Of a stretch of 64,000 nt of DNA, positions 1 to 11,300 are shown piece after piece; the stretch's first letter is position 1; every line of letters begins with the position of its first letter. The stretch covers positions 149,775,962 through 149,839,961 of the forward strand of contig NC_061512.1 in assembly GCF_022539505.1 (NCBI RefSeq), in the 5' to 3' direction. The position numbers and the translations under genes were made by a program. The notes beneath the pieces were generated by a model. That model saw only the letters and a list, made by a program, of their open reading frames with translations, searched no databases and was not told where the DNA came from. Source of the stretch: Lolium rigidum (taxonomy: Eukaryota > Streptophyta > Magnoliopsida > Poales > Poaceae).

Positions 1-347
1 GGTATGACCTTGATAGGTTTTCCTTTTACCGGTCTCGAGGTGGTTGATGGGAGACCGGATTATAGGATAGATAGCCGCACTATTAAGAGGGGCTTTCGGT
101 TGGGTAACTTGATCACATCGTCTTAGGGAGCTCAATCCTTTGCATACTTTGCATATCCCTATTGCTTCTTGGTGTTTCTCTGTGTGAGTTTCTTGAGCTT
201 GTTGCTAGCTTTACAACAAGCCCAAGTTCATCGAAAACGGAATCCGCATGCATCTTCTATTGCGTTTTCGAGTTTGGACGTCTTCACCGTTTCTTGACGG
301 TGGGAGACTCCCTCTCTAAAATCATCTAAAAATGTTCTGTGAGGAGT
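1..347 (+). mobile_element. Left part of an interrupted LTR
   Basis: Non-coding sequence that I read as the first portion of an LTR whose second portion lies at 5121-5771. The right-hand part ends in the C-rich 'attcacccccct' stretch typical of the 3' end of grass LTRs. The two halves are separated by a younger insertion. No reading frame here looks real. Joining the two halves is inference from sequence character, and the superfamily is not established. Confidence 0.45.
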
Positions 348-661
348 TGATGACCCACAAGTATAGGGGGTGTATCGTAGTATCTTCGATAAGTAAGAAT
401 GTCGATCCCAACGAGGAGCAGAAGGTGTTGACAAGCAGTTTCGATGAAGGATTCACTGTAAATGCTCACGGACAAGTATTCGGGGGTTTTGATGTAACGA
501 GTTGAATAAAGTACGAGTATGTAAAGTGCGAGAGTAACAATTGCAGCGAGTGGCCCAATCCTTTTTAGCACAAAGGACAAGCCGGTTTGTTTACTTATAA
601 TGACCAAACGTTCTCGAGGACACACGGGATTTTAGTCTAGTGCTTTCGCTACATACGGCTA
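348..661 (-). mobile_element. Partial LTR beginning TGATGACCCACAAGTATAGG
   Basis: On the plus strand this begins TGATGACCCACAAGTATAGG. That is the reverse complement of the way the left LTR of element D ends (54105-54124), so this is an LTR of a D-related family in minus orientation. It runs into an assembly gap and its other end is not visible. The junction with the element on the right is hidden by the gap. Confidence 0.5.
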
Positions 662-761
662 NNNNNNNNNNNNNNNNNNNNNNNNNNNNNNNNNNNNNNN
701 NNNNNNNNNNNNNNNNNNNNNNNNNNNNNNNNNNNNNNNNNNNNNNNNNNNNNNNNNNNNN
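662..761. other. Assembly gap
   Basis: A run of exactly 100 N. It hides the junction between the partial LTR on the left and the internal region of the minus-strand gypsy element on the right. Confidence 0.99.
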
Positions 762-1155
762 AATCGTCAAAACGAACGGTCCGTAAAGATGAATTTTTAA
801 GAGGCACCAGACTTGCTCGGATGAAAATGCCCAAATTGAATGAAAGTTGCGTACATATCTGAGGATCACGCACGTAAATTGGCAGATTTTTCCGAGTTAC
901 CTACGGAGAGGCATATCGAAATTCGTGACGACAAGAAATCTATTTACTGCGCAGTAATCCAAATCTAGTATTGACTTTACTATCAAAGACTTTACTTGGC
1001 ACAACAATGCAATAAAATAAAGATAAGTAGAGGTTGCTACAGGTAGTAACAACTTCCAAGACTCAAATATAAAACAAAGTGCAGAAGTAAAATAATGGGT
1101 TGTCTCCCATAAGCGCTTTTCTTTAACGCCTTTCGGCTAGGCGCGAAAGTGTGTA

Positions 1156-2418
1156 TCAAGTATTATCAAGAGACGAAGCATCAACATCATAATTTGTTCT
1201 AATAATAGAATCATAAGGTAACTTCATTCTCTTTCTAGGGAAGTGTTCCATACCTTTCTTGAGAGGAAATTGATATTTAATATTACCTTCCTTCATATCA
1301 ATGGTAGCACCAACAGTTCGAAGAAAAGGTCTTCCCAATATAATGGGACAAGGTGCATTGCATTCAATATCCAAGACAACAAAATCAACAGGGGCAAGGT
1401 TATTGTTAACCATAATGTGAACATTATCAATCCTCCCCAAAGGTTTCTTTATGGCATTATCGGCAAGATTAACATCCAAATAACAATTTTTCAATGGTGG
1501 CAAGTCAAGCATATCATAGATTTTCTTAGGCATAACAGAAATACTTGCACCAAGATCACATAAAGCATTACAATCAAAATCATTGACCCTCATCTTAATG
1601 ATGGGATCCCAACCATCTTCTAACTTCCTAGGAATAGAAGTTTCAAGTTTTAGTTTATCTTCTCTAACTTTTATGAGAGCATTTGTAATATGTTTTGTAA
1701 AGGCCAAATTTATAGCACTAGCATTGGGACATTTAGCAAGCTTTTGTAAGAACTTTATAACTTCAGAGATGTGACAATCATCAAAGTCTAAATCATTATG
1801 ACCTACAGCAATGGAATCATTGTCCCCAACATTTTGAAAAATTTCAGCAGTTTTATCAGTTTCAGCAGTTTTAGCAGTTTCAGGTAATTTTGCACGCTTT
1901 GCACTAGGAGTAGAAACATTGCCAACACCAATTATTTTACCATTGATAGTAGGGATTTTAGCAACATGTGAATCATTATCATTACTAGTGGTGGTAATAG
2001 TCCAAACTTTAGCTACATTATTCTCTTTAGCAAGTTTTTCATTTTCTTCTCTTTCCCACCTAGCATGCAATTCAGCCATCAATCTTATATTCTCATTAAT
2101 TCTAACTTGGATGACGTTTGCTGTAGTAACAATCTTATTATCAATATCCTTATTAGGCATAACTTTCAATTTTAAAAGATCAACATCAGAAGCAAGTCTA
2201 TCAACCTTAGAAGCAAGAATATCAATTTTATCAAGTTTTTTCCTCAACAGATTTGTTAAAAGCAGTTTGTGTGCTAATAAATTCTTTAAGCATGGCTTCA
2301 AGACCAGGGGGTACACTCCTATTATTGTTGTAAGAATTCCCATAAGAATTACCATAACCATTACCATTAGCAGAAGGATATGGCCTATAGTTGTTACCAG
2401 AATTATTCCTATAAGCAT
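1156..2418 (-). pseudogene. Retrotransposon polyprotein, protease part (element A1)
   Basis: Frame of 420 codons. The C-terminal half is a retropepsin-like aspartic protease: the active-site turn reads CDLGASISVMP, with DLG where retroviral enzymes have DTG/DSG, a form common in plant gypsy elements. A later ILGRPFL segment is the usual flap and second-turn region. The N-terminal part is a low-complexity linker repeating KTAETDKTAE. It overlaps the gag frame at 2231-3112 in another frame, so gag and protease are separated by a shift near 2231-2270. The frame ends in ASSLDNT with no polymerase behind it. In an intact relative this part matures the polyprotein. This copy is probably inactive. 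Confidence 0.8.
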
Positions 2419-3112
2419 TGTTGTTGAAATAATTATTTTTAATGAAGTTCACATCAACATTTTCTTCTTGAGCAACCAATGAAGCTAAAGGAACATTATT
2501 TTGATCAACATTAGATCTACCATTCACAAGCATAGACATAATCACATCAATCTTATCACTCAAGGAGGAGGTTTCTTCGACAAAATTTACCTTCTTACCT
2601 TGTGGAGCTCTTTCCGTGTGCCATTCAGAGTAATTTATCATCATATCATCAAGAAGCTTTATTGCCGCCCCCAAAGTGATGGACATAAAGGTACCTCCAG
2701 CAGCTGAATCCAATATGTTCCGCGAAGAAAAATTCAATCCTGCATAGAAGGTTTGGATGATCATCCAAGTAGTTAGTCCATGGGTTGGGCAATTCTTTAC
2801 CAAAGACTTCATTCTCTCCCATGCTTGAGCAACATGTTCATTATCTAATTGCTTAAAATTCATTATGCTACTTCTCAAAGATATAATTTTAGCGGGAGGA
2901 TAATATCTACCAATAAAAGCATCTTTACATTTAGTCCATGAATCAATACTATTCTTAGGCAAATATAGCAACCAATCTTTAGCTCTTCCTCTTAAGGAGA
3001 AAGGAAACAATTTTAATTTTATAATATCACCATCTACATCCTTATACTTTTGCATTTCACATAGTTCAACAAAATTATTAAGATGGGCAGCAGACATCAT
3101 CGGAACTAACAC
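2231..3112 (-). pseudogene. Retrotransposon gag (element A1)
   Basis: The 293-codon frame matches the plant retrotransposon gag domain: a KLFPFSLRGRAKDWLLYLP core, then the W-to-F register of FIGRYYPPAKI and an ERMKSLVKNCP helix region. A C-terminal N/Y/G-rich stretch (NNNAYRNNSGNNYRPY) follows. Gag forms the particle that packages the element's RNA. Homologous residues continue upstream of the first ATG in a disturbed frame, and the downstream continuation into the protease is frameshifted, so the polyprotein is broken. No CCHC zinc knuckle is visible. Confidence 0.8.
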
Positions 3113-3492
3113 CGGAAAATTGCTCTCTCATAACAAGATTCGATAAAGCGAGGTTTAATTTCAAAGAATTCTCGTCGTAGTAGCAGGTGGAGCAATAGGT
3201 GTGCATAGGAAATCATTATTATTAGTGTTTGTGAAGTCACACAACTTAGTGTTTTCAGGAGTATTCATTTTAACAGTAGTAAATAAAGCAAACTAAATAA
3301 AGTAAATGCGAGTAACTATTTTTTTTTGTGTTTTTGATATAGAGAACAAGACAGTAAATAAAGCAAAGCTAACAACTAATTTTTGTGTGTTTTGTTTTAG
3401 TGCAGCAAACAAAGTAGTAAATAAAGTAAAGCAAGACAAAAACAAAGTAAAGAGATTGGAAGTGGAGACTCCCCTTGCAGCGTGTCTTGATC

Positions 3493-3510
3493 TCCCCGGC
3501 AACGGCGCCG
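3493..3510 (-). promoter_or_regulatory. Primer binding site, tRNA-Asp type (element A1)
   Basis: On the minus strand the 18 bases begin CGGCGCCGTTGCCGGGGA, matching the 3' end of plant tRNA-Asp(GUC) except at the first base. It sits 10 bases inside the LTR starting at 3521, the correct place for minus-strand cDNA priming. The same site occurs in elements E, A and D. Confidence 0.8.
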
Positions 3511-3520
3511 GAAATTTGCT

Positions 3521-5120
3521 TGATGCGTGTAGTTGACACGTCCGTTGGGAACCCCAAGAGGAAGGTGTGATGCGCACAGCAGCAAGTTTCCCTCGATAAG
3601 AAACCAAGGTTTATCGAACCAGTAGGAGCCAAGAAGCACGTTGAAGGTTGTTGGTGGCGGAGTGTAGTGCGGCGCAATACCTGGGATTCCGGCGCTAACG
3701 TGGAACCTGCACAACACAATCACAATACTTTGCCCCAACGTAACGGTGAGGTTGTCAATCTCACCGGCTTGTCTGTAACAAAGGATTAGATGTATAGTGT
3801 GGATGATGATGATTGTTTGCGAAGAACGAGTAAAGAACAATTGCGGTAGATTGTATTTCAGATGTAAAGAATAGGACCGGGGTCCACGAGTTCACTAGTG
3901 ATGTCTCTCCCATAAGATAAACAGATGTTGGGTGAACAAATTACGGTTGGGCAATTGACAAATAAAGAAGGCATAACAATGCACATACATATATCATGAT
4001 GAGTACTATGAGATTCAATCGGGGCATTACGACAAAGTACATAGACCGCTATCCAGCATGCATCTATGCCTAAAAAGTCCACTTTCGGGTTATCATCCGA
4101 ACCCCTTCCGGTATTAAGTTGTAAACAACGAGACAATTGCATTAAGTATGGTGTGTAATGTAATCAACACAAATATCCTTAGACAAAGCATCGATGTTTT
4201 ATCCCTAGTGGCAACATCACATCCACAACCTTAGAACTTTCTCGTCACTTGTCCCGGATTTAATGGAGGCATGAACCCACTATCGAGCATAAATACTCCC
4301 TCTTGGAGTCACAAGTATCAACTTGGCCAGAGCCTCTACTAGCAACGGAGAGCATGCAAGAATATAAATAACATATATGATAGATTGATAATCAACTTGA
4401 CATAGTATTCAATATTCATCGGATCACAACAAACACAACATGTAGCATTACAAATAGATGATCTTGATCATGATAGGCAGCTCACAAGATCTAACATGAT
4501 AGCACAATGAGGAGAAGACAACCATCTAGCTACTGCTATGGACCCATAGTCAAGGGGTGGACTACTCACACATCGATCCGGAGGCGATCATGGCGATGAA
4601 GAGACCTCCGGGAGATGATTCCCCTCTCCGGCAGGGTGCCGGAGGCGATCTCCTGAATCCCCGAGATGGGATTGGCGGCGGCGGCGTCTCGGGAAGGTTT
4701 TTCGTATCGTGGCTCTCGGTACTGGGGGTTTCGCGACGAAGACTTTAAGTAGGCGGAAGGGCAGGTCAGGGGGCGTCACGAGGGACCCACACAACAGGGC
4801 CGCGCGGCCAGGGCCCAGGCCGCGCCGCCCTGGCGTGTCGTCGCCTCGTGGCCCCACTTCTTGATCCTTTCGGTCTTCTGGAAGCTTCGTGGAAAAATAG
4901 GACCCTGGGCGTTGATTTCGTCCAATTCCGAAAATATTTTCTTTGTAGGATTTCTGAAACCAAAAACAGCAAAAAACAGCAACTGACTCTTCGGCATCTC
5001 GTCAATAGGTTAGTGCCGGAAAATGCATAATAATGACATATAATGTGTATAAAACATGTGAGTATCATCATAAAAATAGCATGGAACATAAGAAATTATA
5101 GATACGTTTGGGACGTATCA
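3521..5120 (-). repeat. LTR of element A1 (1600 bp)
   Basis: Bounded by TGATGCG on the left and CGTATCA on the right. It is closely related along its length to the LTR pair at 45098-46700 and 50216-51814. In minus orientation it begins TGATACGTCCCAAACG. The short frames inside it on either strand are not genes. Confidence 0.88.
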
Positions 5121-5771
5121 CTGAGCTCAAACTGAGTGGATCTCCTTACCTACCAAATCAATCTTGCTCATACTTTGAGGAGTGGTGGAGGAAACCCCGA
5201 TCTATCGATCTACCAAGAGAGTTTTCACCAATTCGTGCTAGTCCTTAGTGGATCTTGTTGGTAGGGTTCCTATGGTGGGATCTTGGATGAAGTGCTCCTA
5301 TGGAGGCTAGCTTGGAGTTGTGCTAGCCCCATAGGGTGTTGGGAGCCTCATAGTGTTGTGGAGCTCGTCCCAACCTTGTGAAGGAACCACCGCCTCGACC
5401 GGTTCCTTAGTGGAGAAAAGGGAGCCCCTTTGTGGAGCTCTCTTGAGGAAGAAGGTGATGCATTCCTTCGTGGTGTGGCCGTCTAGTCTCTTGTGTGAGA
5501 CTAGCACCTCCTCAACGCAGACGTACTCCCTCTTGTGGGAGGAACTGCGGGAAACAAATCCTCGCCTCGACTCCGCGCCCTACGGTTGTCCCGTTCCTCA
5601 TCTTTGTTATTTGTGTTTGGTTCCTTTACTTGTTGCACTAGCCTAGGATCATACTAGGAACATCTCCACCACTAAAGCTATCACCTTTATCTTCCGTTGC
5701 ACTAAAAATTGAAAAAGATTAAAAATAGCATAGCGCCCATTCACCCCCCTTGTTCGCTACGATCCATTCAA
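5121..5771 (+). mobile_element. Right part of the interrupted LTR
   Basis: GC-moderate non-coding sequence ending in 'attcacccccct' and 'cgatccattca', the usual 3' terminus of a grass LTR. The expected primer binding site does not follow. Instead sequence of the SMC6 upstream region begins. Most likely the distal half of the LTR whose first half is at 1-347. Confidence 0.45.
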
Positions 5772-5969
5772 TAGTTGCATGATACCAACTGTTACATGGC
5801 CAACAAACTGAAAAATTGCAAAATGTTACTGAAATCCTATTAAAATGCTCCAAATTCTAGAAATGGCTCAAAATTCAAACTTCCAAGTAAAAATTGAAAA
5901 ATTATAGTAAATCATACACATTATATCACTAAAGTGAAAAATGAAAAAATAGCCAATTTGAGGGTACGG
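5772..5969. other. Unassigned AT-rich flank
   Basis: AT-rich sequence between the LTR remnant and the duplicated promoter block. I see no coding sequence or recognisable repeat in it. Confidence 0.4.
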
Positions 5970-6522
5970 TTTGTGAATTAGCAACATTTTAAGTTTCGTT
6001 CCAAAACTTTAAATTGAAAATTAAAACCATAGAATTTTCTTAAAGCATCCCAGTAAATTATATATGATGTATCGTCCATCCTGGGAAAATTTGAGCCTAT
6101 TTGAACACACGGTTTGTGAACAAGAAGCTTTTCAAGTCAGAAATGCCTAAGTGTCTTAAAACTGTATTAGGAGTTTTGCATCCACTCATTCTGGTGTGTT
6201 AGATCGGGATTTATCTTGGAAATTTAAGAGAGAGAGGGGAAGATATATGTAAGTACTTTGTTTGTACACAAATAAACAAAAGAAATCGAAACAATCGCGA
6301 GATGTGCATAACTAACAATTTTTTATTGCAAACTCCCAATCTCGATTGAATTACCAGTGGTCCCTTGGGAAGAGAACTCGAGGAGTTTGCCCCCTTAATT
6401 CCGTGTGCCCTTTTTCTTCTCAACTGTCATACCCTTCAACCATACTACTCGTAATAATCCTCTAATTCCCAGTCCCTGCATCTAATACTGCTGAACCAAA
6501 CACGTTGTATAGAGAATCTACA

Positions 6523-6937
6523 AGAGTGTGGCATTTTGTAGCTCGAGCTACATGGAGCTTGTTTTTTCAAAAATTTAAAAATGGCATTTCATAGTTTCAA
6601 AAAAATATGAACAAAAATTCTTGAGGTGGATAATGTTGTACTCTACTGCTGCGAAAAAAAGAATACAAAAGACTGAGTATTTTGCTGTGCAAAATTCACA
6701 AATCCATGGATCTGAATAAGTGAACAATACAGATTTTGAAACCTCCAAAATTTGTCAGAATTTGTTATTTTTCTGTAGCCTCGAATATAATTTATTTCAT
6801 CCTGAGATTTTGTACAGTAGTAGAGTACATCGTTGCCTACATATTTTTTCAATTTTTTTTAAAACTTCAAAATGTTGAATTCAAATTTTGTAAGAAAAAG
6901 GGAGCCATGTATCTCGGGCTACAGTTGGAGTTTCTGA
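6523..6937. mobile_element. MITE (Mutator-like) in upstream copy 1
   Basis: 415-bp element flanked by an 8-bp direct repeat AATCTACA (6515-6522 and 6938-6945). The imperfect terminal inverted repeats share a 'tgtagc.cgag.tacatgg' core. It is absent from the matching place in copy 2 near 8070, which confirms an insertion. The target-duplication length suits the Mutator superfamily. It has no coding capacity. Confidence 0.75.
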
Positions 6938-6985
6938 AATCTACAGTGAAACAAACAACTTCTTTTGCTCCCGCACATTTTGCAG

Positions 6986-6995
6986 TTTTGGCGGG
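6986..6995 (+). promoter_or_regulatory. E2F-like site, upstream copy 1
   Basis: TTTTGGCGGG, matching the E2F/DP consensus TTTSGCGS. It lies in the first copy of the duplicated block, over 1.3 kb from the start codon. Confidence 0.4.
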
Positions 6996-7290
6996 CTTTC
7001 ACCTGCCCACGATTTCAGAATTAGCAGCATTTTAAGTTTCATTCAGAAATTTTAAACTGAAAATTGAAACTTACCAAAAAAATTAAAACTCCAGTAAATC
7101 ATATATGATGTATCGTCCATTCCAGGAAAATATGAGCCTATTTGTACACACGGTTTGTGAATAAGAAGCTTTTCAAGTTCAGAAATTGTCGTGAAACTGC
7201 TAATTACCGACAATTTTGCATCCACTCATTATGGTGCGTTAGATCGGAAATTTTCTTGGGAATTTAAGAGAGAGAGGAAGAGATATGTAA

Positions 7291-7592
7291 GGCTGGTCAT
7301 AGTGCTAGTATGTTAGGTAGTGGAGTATCATTTATCATAGGCTCATAAAAATGCTGATGTGACATCTAATTAAGGAGGAGAGATAAGATTAGAGTAACAT
7401 ATGTGGACACTGTATCATAGCGCATGTTACGAGAAAAATTAATGCTAAATAGATCTTGTACACGGATTTGTATTGGGATTGTACAAAATAATAAATTCAG
7501 AAAATTATGATACTAATACCACCCACTATAGCGATAGTATCATAGATAAATATTATATGCATGATACTAATATATGATACTATGCACTATGG
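7291..7592. mobile_element. MITE with GGCTGGTCATAGTG end
   Basis: Insertion of about 300 bp in copy 2 of the upstream block, absent from copy 1 near 6252. The left end GGCTGGTCATAGTG is mirrored by a degenerate right end reading '...gcactatgg'. Many internal 'gatact' and 'agtatcat' motifs are present. The superfamily is not certain and the right border is approximate. Confidence 0.65.
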
Positions 7593-7653
7593 GTAAATAA
7601 ATGAACTGAACAAATTAAAGCGTGCCCATCGATCGCGGGATGTGTAGAACTAA

Positions 7654-7963
7654 GAGGTCGTTTGGTATCCATCATTTGGGCCTGGAATCCTGGAATTCAT
7701 TTTGGAATTTCATAGGTGGGCTGTTTGGTTGTCACAGAATTGGACCATCATTTCATTTAGGAATTCCACCAAAATGACTCCATGGGTAAACACGATTCCA
7801 AGCTGAGATCTGTCATTTGCGATTCTCTATGAAAGCCTCTACAAATTCAATATTGAATTTTGCTGTCATTTGCAATTTATGTGGCAACCAAACAAGTGTC
7901 TATTTCTGAAATTACAATGTAAATAAAATGAACGAAATGAAAACCTGGCTTCCAAACGACTTC
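7654..7963. mobile_element. Tourist-like MITE in upstream copy 2
   Basis: 310 bp, flanked by TAA direct repeats (7651-7653, 7964-7966). The inverted ends are GAGGTCGTTTGG and CCAAACGACTTC, 11 of 12 matching. The empty site is preserved in copy 1 near 6316 ('ataactaacaattt'). TAA duplication and these ends indicate a non-autonomous PIF/Harbinger element. Confidence 0.85.
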
Positions 7964-8232
7964 TAACAGTTTTTTATTCGCAAATTCCCAATCTCATTGA
8001 ATTACCTCCAATTCCCATTTCCTGGATCTAATACTGCCCAACCAAACATGTTGTATAGAGAATCTACAGGCAGTGAAGCAAACAACTTGTTTTGCTTCCG
8101 CTCCCTCAAAAAAGAACATCTTTTGCTTCCGCGGAGCAATTATTGGGCCGAAAGTTTCCGAGGGCCGTGGGCGCGGCATATAGCAGCGTCCCGACCCACG
8201 CTGTCCCGCCCCACACCCCGCACATTCCGCAG

Positions 8233-8242
8233 TTTTGGCGGG
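8233..8242 (+). promoter_or_regulatory. E2F-like site in proximal SMC6 promoter
   Basis: TTTTGGCGGG 130 bases before the start codon, within a GC-rich proximal region. E2F sites are typical of plant S-phase and replication/repair genes, so cell-cycle control of SMC6 is plausible. Binding is inferred from the motif only. Confidence 0.5.
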
Positions 8243-8371
8243 CTTTCTCCCGCCCACGGAACCGCCCACCACTCCAAAACCCCCTAAAAATCCGCCCAAC
8301 AAAAAAAAACCCCAAACCCCTCACAAAATCCATCCCCAAATCCTCCATCCTCGGAACCGCCGGCGACGGCG

Positions 8372-11300
8372 ATGGCGGGGACGATCTCCCGCATCCGGCT
8401 GGAGAACTTCATGTGCCACTCCAGCCTCCACATCGACCTCGCCCAGCACGTCAACTTCATCACCGGCCAGAACGGCAGTACGCCCCCGCCTCCGCTCAAA
8501 CCCTAGCCTCTCTCCCCCTCCCCCTTTCTCTCGCATCGATGTGATGTGATTCTCCTCTCCGTGCTCGCGCAGGCGGGAAGAGCGCCATCTTGACGGCGCT
8601 CTGCATCGCCTTCGGCTCCCGCGCCAAGAGCACGCAGCGGGCCGCCGCGCTCAAGGACTTCATCAAGACCGGCTGCAGGTTGGTTGCGTCCGCCTCCCGT
8701 ACCCCCGCTCACATCCTTACTCATTTTCCAAATCACCAAGTAATTTCTGGGCGATCGTCGATTTTTTTTCCCCATCTGGTCATTATATAGCTGTGCGTCT
8801 CAATCTTTTCCATCCGCACCGAAGATGCGTTGTGGTTCCCATCGGCTGGTGCCAGATTGAAAGCTTCATCTCTATTAGTAATGAAAGGGAAGGGGGATAT
8901 GCAGCACGAGAATCGTTTCTTGGAGTAGAGATCAAACCAATAGAGTGTTGCTTAGGGTAGAGATCAAACAAAAATCCCTTGACATTATGCAAACAGAAGG
9001 ATCAAAGTAGTTACTCTAAGGGCCTCTTTGTTTGGGCTTTTTTTTGGCTTTCCACTGAAATAAGCAGATGAAACGAACCAAACAAGGTGCGTTGGCTGTA
9101 GGCTTTTCCAAAGCCATCAAGTGAAATATACAGGTAAGCAAAAGCACCTCGGGAGGTGCTTTTCTTGGCTTCCCGCAGCTTCCCCACTTAAGACTGAAAC
9201 GGTACATCGTTTTGTCCCTATCCTTCACACTATTTACGAAGAAATGCCACGGAGCCGCTGCTCCCTGACCCAAACGACACGCGCGCCCCTCGAGCGACCA
9301 CGACCTGCACCGCTGCATCTCTAGTACAATTAGGAAACAAATAATCACCATGGCTAATTATTGTGCTGGCCCACTGCATGCAGCTGCTACTGTTTCTTGA
9401 TTAATGCCACCGGGCATGAGAGGAACGAGAGTATCTGCCGCACAAGTTTGCAAGTAAATTTTCGCATGCATGCCACATAAGGATATAATAAAACATTCCG
9501 AAATCAGTGCAAAGAAAACTGATCGGTGATCCATATTTCAATTTCAGCCTAATCTTAATCCATGATACTTAGTATTTTCTTTGGCCTTAAATATTTATCG
9601 CACCGTTAGATAAAACATAGATTAAATATGCATAGATTCATTATACACGTGGCAAGTATTTCGCCCAAAGGGAGTATGACAAATAAATTAGAAAAAATAT
9701 ATGTTCTCACAACCATGAAGGGTATTTTTGACAATTCATCTATTCACATCCAGACAGCCAGTCAAGTTGCCAAACAGTGAAACTCAAAACAGCAGCTTTT
9801 CCTGCACAGCGGCTTTCCCTGCGCAGCAGCTTTCCCTGCACAGCTAGCCAGCCACAGCACAAACAAACAGGCCCTAAGTTCTGCTAGCATGTTCATGCAC
9901 TAGAGAACATGTCCATCTGCAGCAGACAGGTGCATTGCAAAGTGTTCTTAAGACTTGTGGAACGCCTACGTCTGCTCTCGTAGGTGCAGTCGTACACTCG
10001 TACTGCTGTTTGAGTGACTCCATTCATATGCAACATGATGCTAATATCCAATGTCTCTGGAGCAGACATACATGCGTATTAATGAGTGCAACTGTGGTAG
10101 AGAGATTTCGGTTCAATAGGCATGAGAGACTGCCTTAGTTCTGATTTTGTCTCGCCTGCATCGCAAAAACTGTCTTGTACAGTTTAAAGAATTAGTGAAC
10201 ATTAAAAAATCAGTTAAACTGGGATCTCAGACGATGAAACAGCACGGGCTAGCAATACACTTGGACAGACAAATTTGGTTATATAGAGACATCAACGGAA
10301 ATATATTTGTTTGGAGAGTGAACCGGGAGTTAATTTTACTTGTAGAAGCCTTGCTTACTTACTCCCTCCCAAAAATGAGCTGCAACAGTAAATCAGAAGG
10401 TTGGTTGAGAAAATGATCTGCTCTGTCTAATTAGTTATGGTCTTATGGATGATTGTAGAGCTGATGTCTGCATGTATCCTGCATTGTATGTTGTTACTGA
10501 ACAATCTGTGGCTAATTGTTTTTTTATTTACTCTCTCATTATTTCATCTCTCTTTCATGTGATCGATTGTAATCCAGTCTATTTTCTTAAAATCTAAATT
10601 GCAGTCATGCAACAGTTGTTGTTGATATCAACAACCAAGGGGAGGACGCGTTCAAGCCTGAAGTATACGGGAACGTAATCATATTGGAACGCAGGATTAC
10701 CGAGTCAACTAGTTCTACGCTTTTAAAGGACCAACATGGTAGCGATACTTGATCCATCTTCCTCCCCAATTGTTGGTGCTGTCTGCCTATTATAATAATA
10801 ACTTTCATGTGTAAAATTCTTCACATTCTGTTTTAACTGTCAAATTTACTACTCTAGGTTTCAGTTCTCACTTTGGTAACTTGTGTTGTTTTTTGGGTAG
10901 TTGTATTGACCTGTTAGAGTTCTCATTTCTTAGTTGCAGTTTCCTATTCAAAGCTGACACATTTAGACTGTTGCATTTCTTATTTGATTAATGTTCCTTG
11001 TCTGTCTGCTTCATATCTTTATTCTGTTTAGTGGCTACCTCAATTTTCAGTATCAAACACACCTTCCATAGCTTAGTAGTCTCAGCTTTCCATGTTGCCA
11101 AAAGACCTACGTGTTCCTTTCCTTGTGCTTGATTTTTTACTGTACATGTTTGCATAACTGCAGAAAATCTGCCTTTTCACCTTATACTCGGATAACCTTT
11201 ATCTGTTCCAGCTATACATGTTGTATCCATAGATTGCTAATGGCTAGTCAGGCATGAAAAGAAACACTACTAACACTTATTGTTTTCGTGGGAAAGCACT

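Larger units (their letters stand above)
762..5120 (-). mobile_element. Non-autonomous gypsy-type element A1, left end missing
   Basis: Minus-strand LTR element. Its 5' LTR is 3521-5120, followed leftwards by a primer binding site, gag and protease frames, and about 390 bases of non-coding sequence resembling 39240-39620 and 48940-49340. The 3' LTR is not in the window. Coding stops after the protease (stop at about 1156), with no reverse transcriptase, RNase H or integrase, so it is non-autonomous. It lies inside the older LTR at 1-347/5121-5771. The five bases right of its LTR are CTGAG, but the matching left copy cannot be seen. Confidence 0.8.
5970..8260 (+). repeat. Tandem duplication of the SMC6 upstream block
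   Basis: Copy 1 runs from about 5970 to 7010 and copy 2 from about 7011 to 8260. Both proceed through the same landmarks: 'gaattagca.cattttaagtt', 'atatgatgtatcgtcca', 'cacacggtttgtgaa', 'tttgcatccactcatt', 'aatttaagagagagag', 'ttgtatagagaatctaca', 'ttttggcgggcttt' and 'gcccacg'. Copy 2 runs directly into the SMC6 5' region. Differences in length come from different MITE insertions in each copy, so the duplication is older than the MITEs. Confidence 0.82.

Noticed and set aside
348..661. This segment as the missing 3' LTR of element A1
   Set aside because: It starts TGATGACCCACAAG, whereas the A1 LTR starts TGATGCGTGTAG on the plus strand. Sequences differ throughout.
8092..8549. Open frames of 104-150 codons spanning the SMC6 5' region
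   Set aside because: They are shadows of the GC-rich promoter and first exon. The frame starting at 8372 is the one continued by conserved SMC6 exons.
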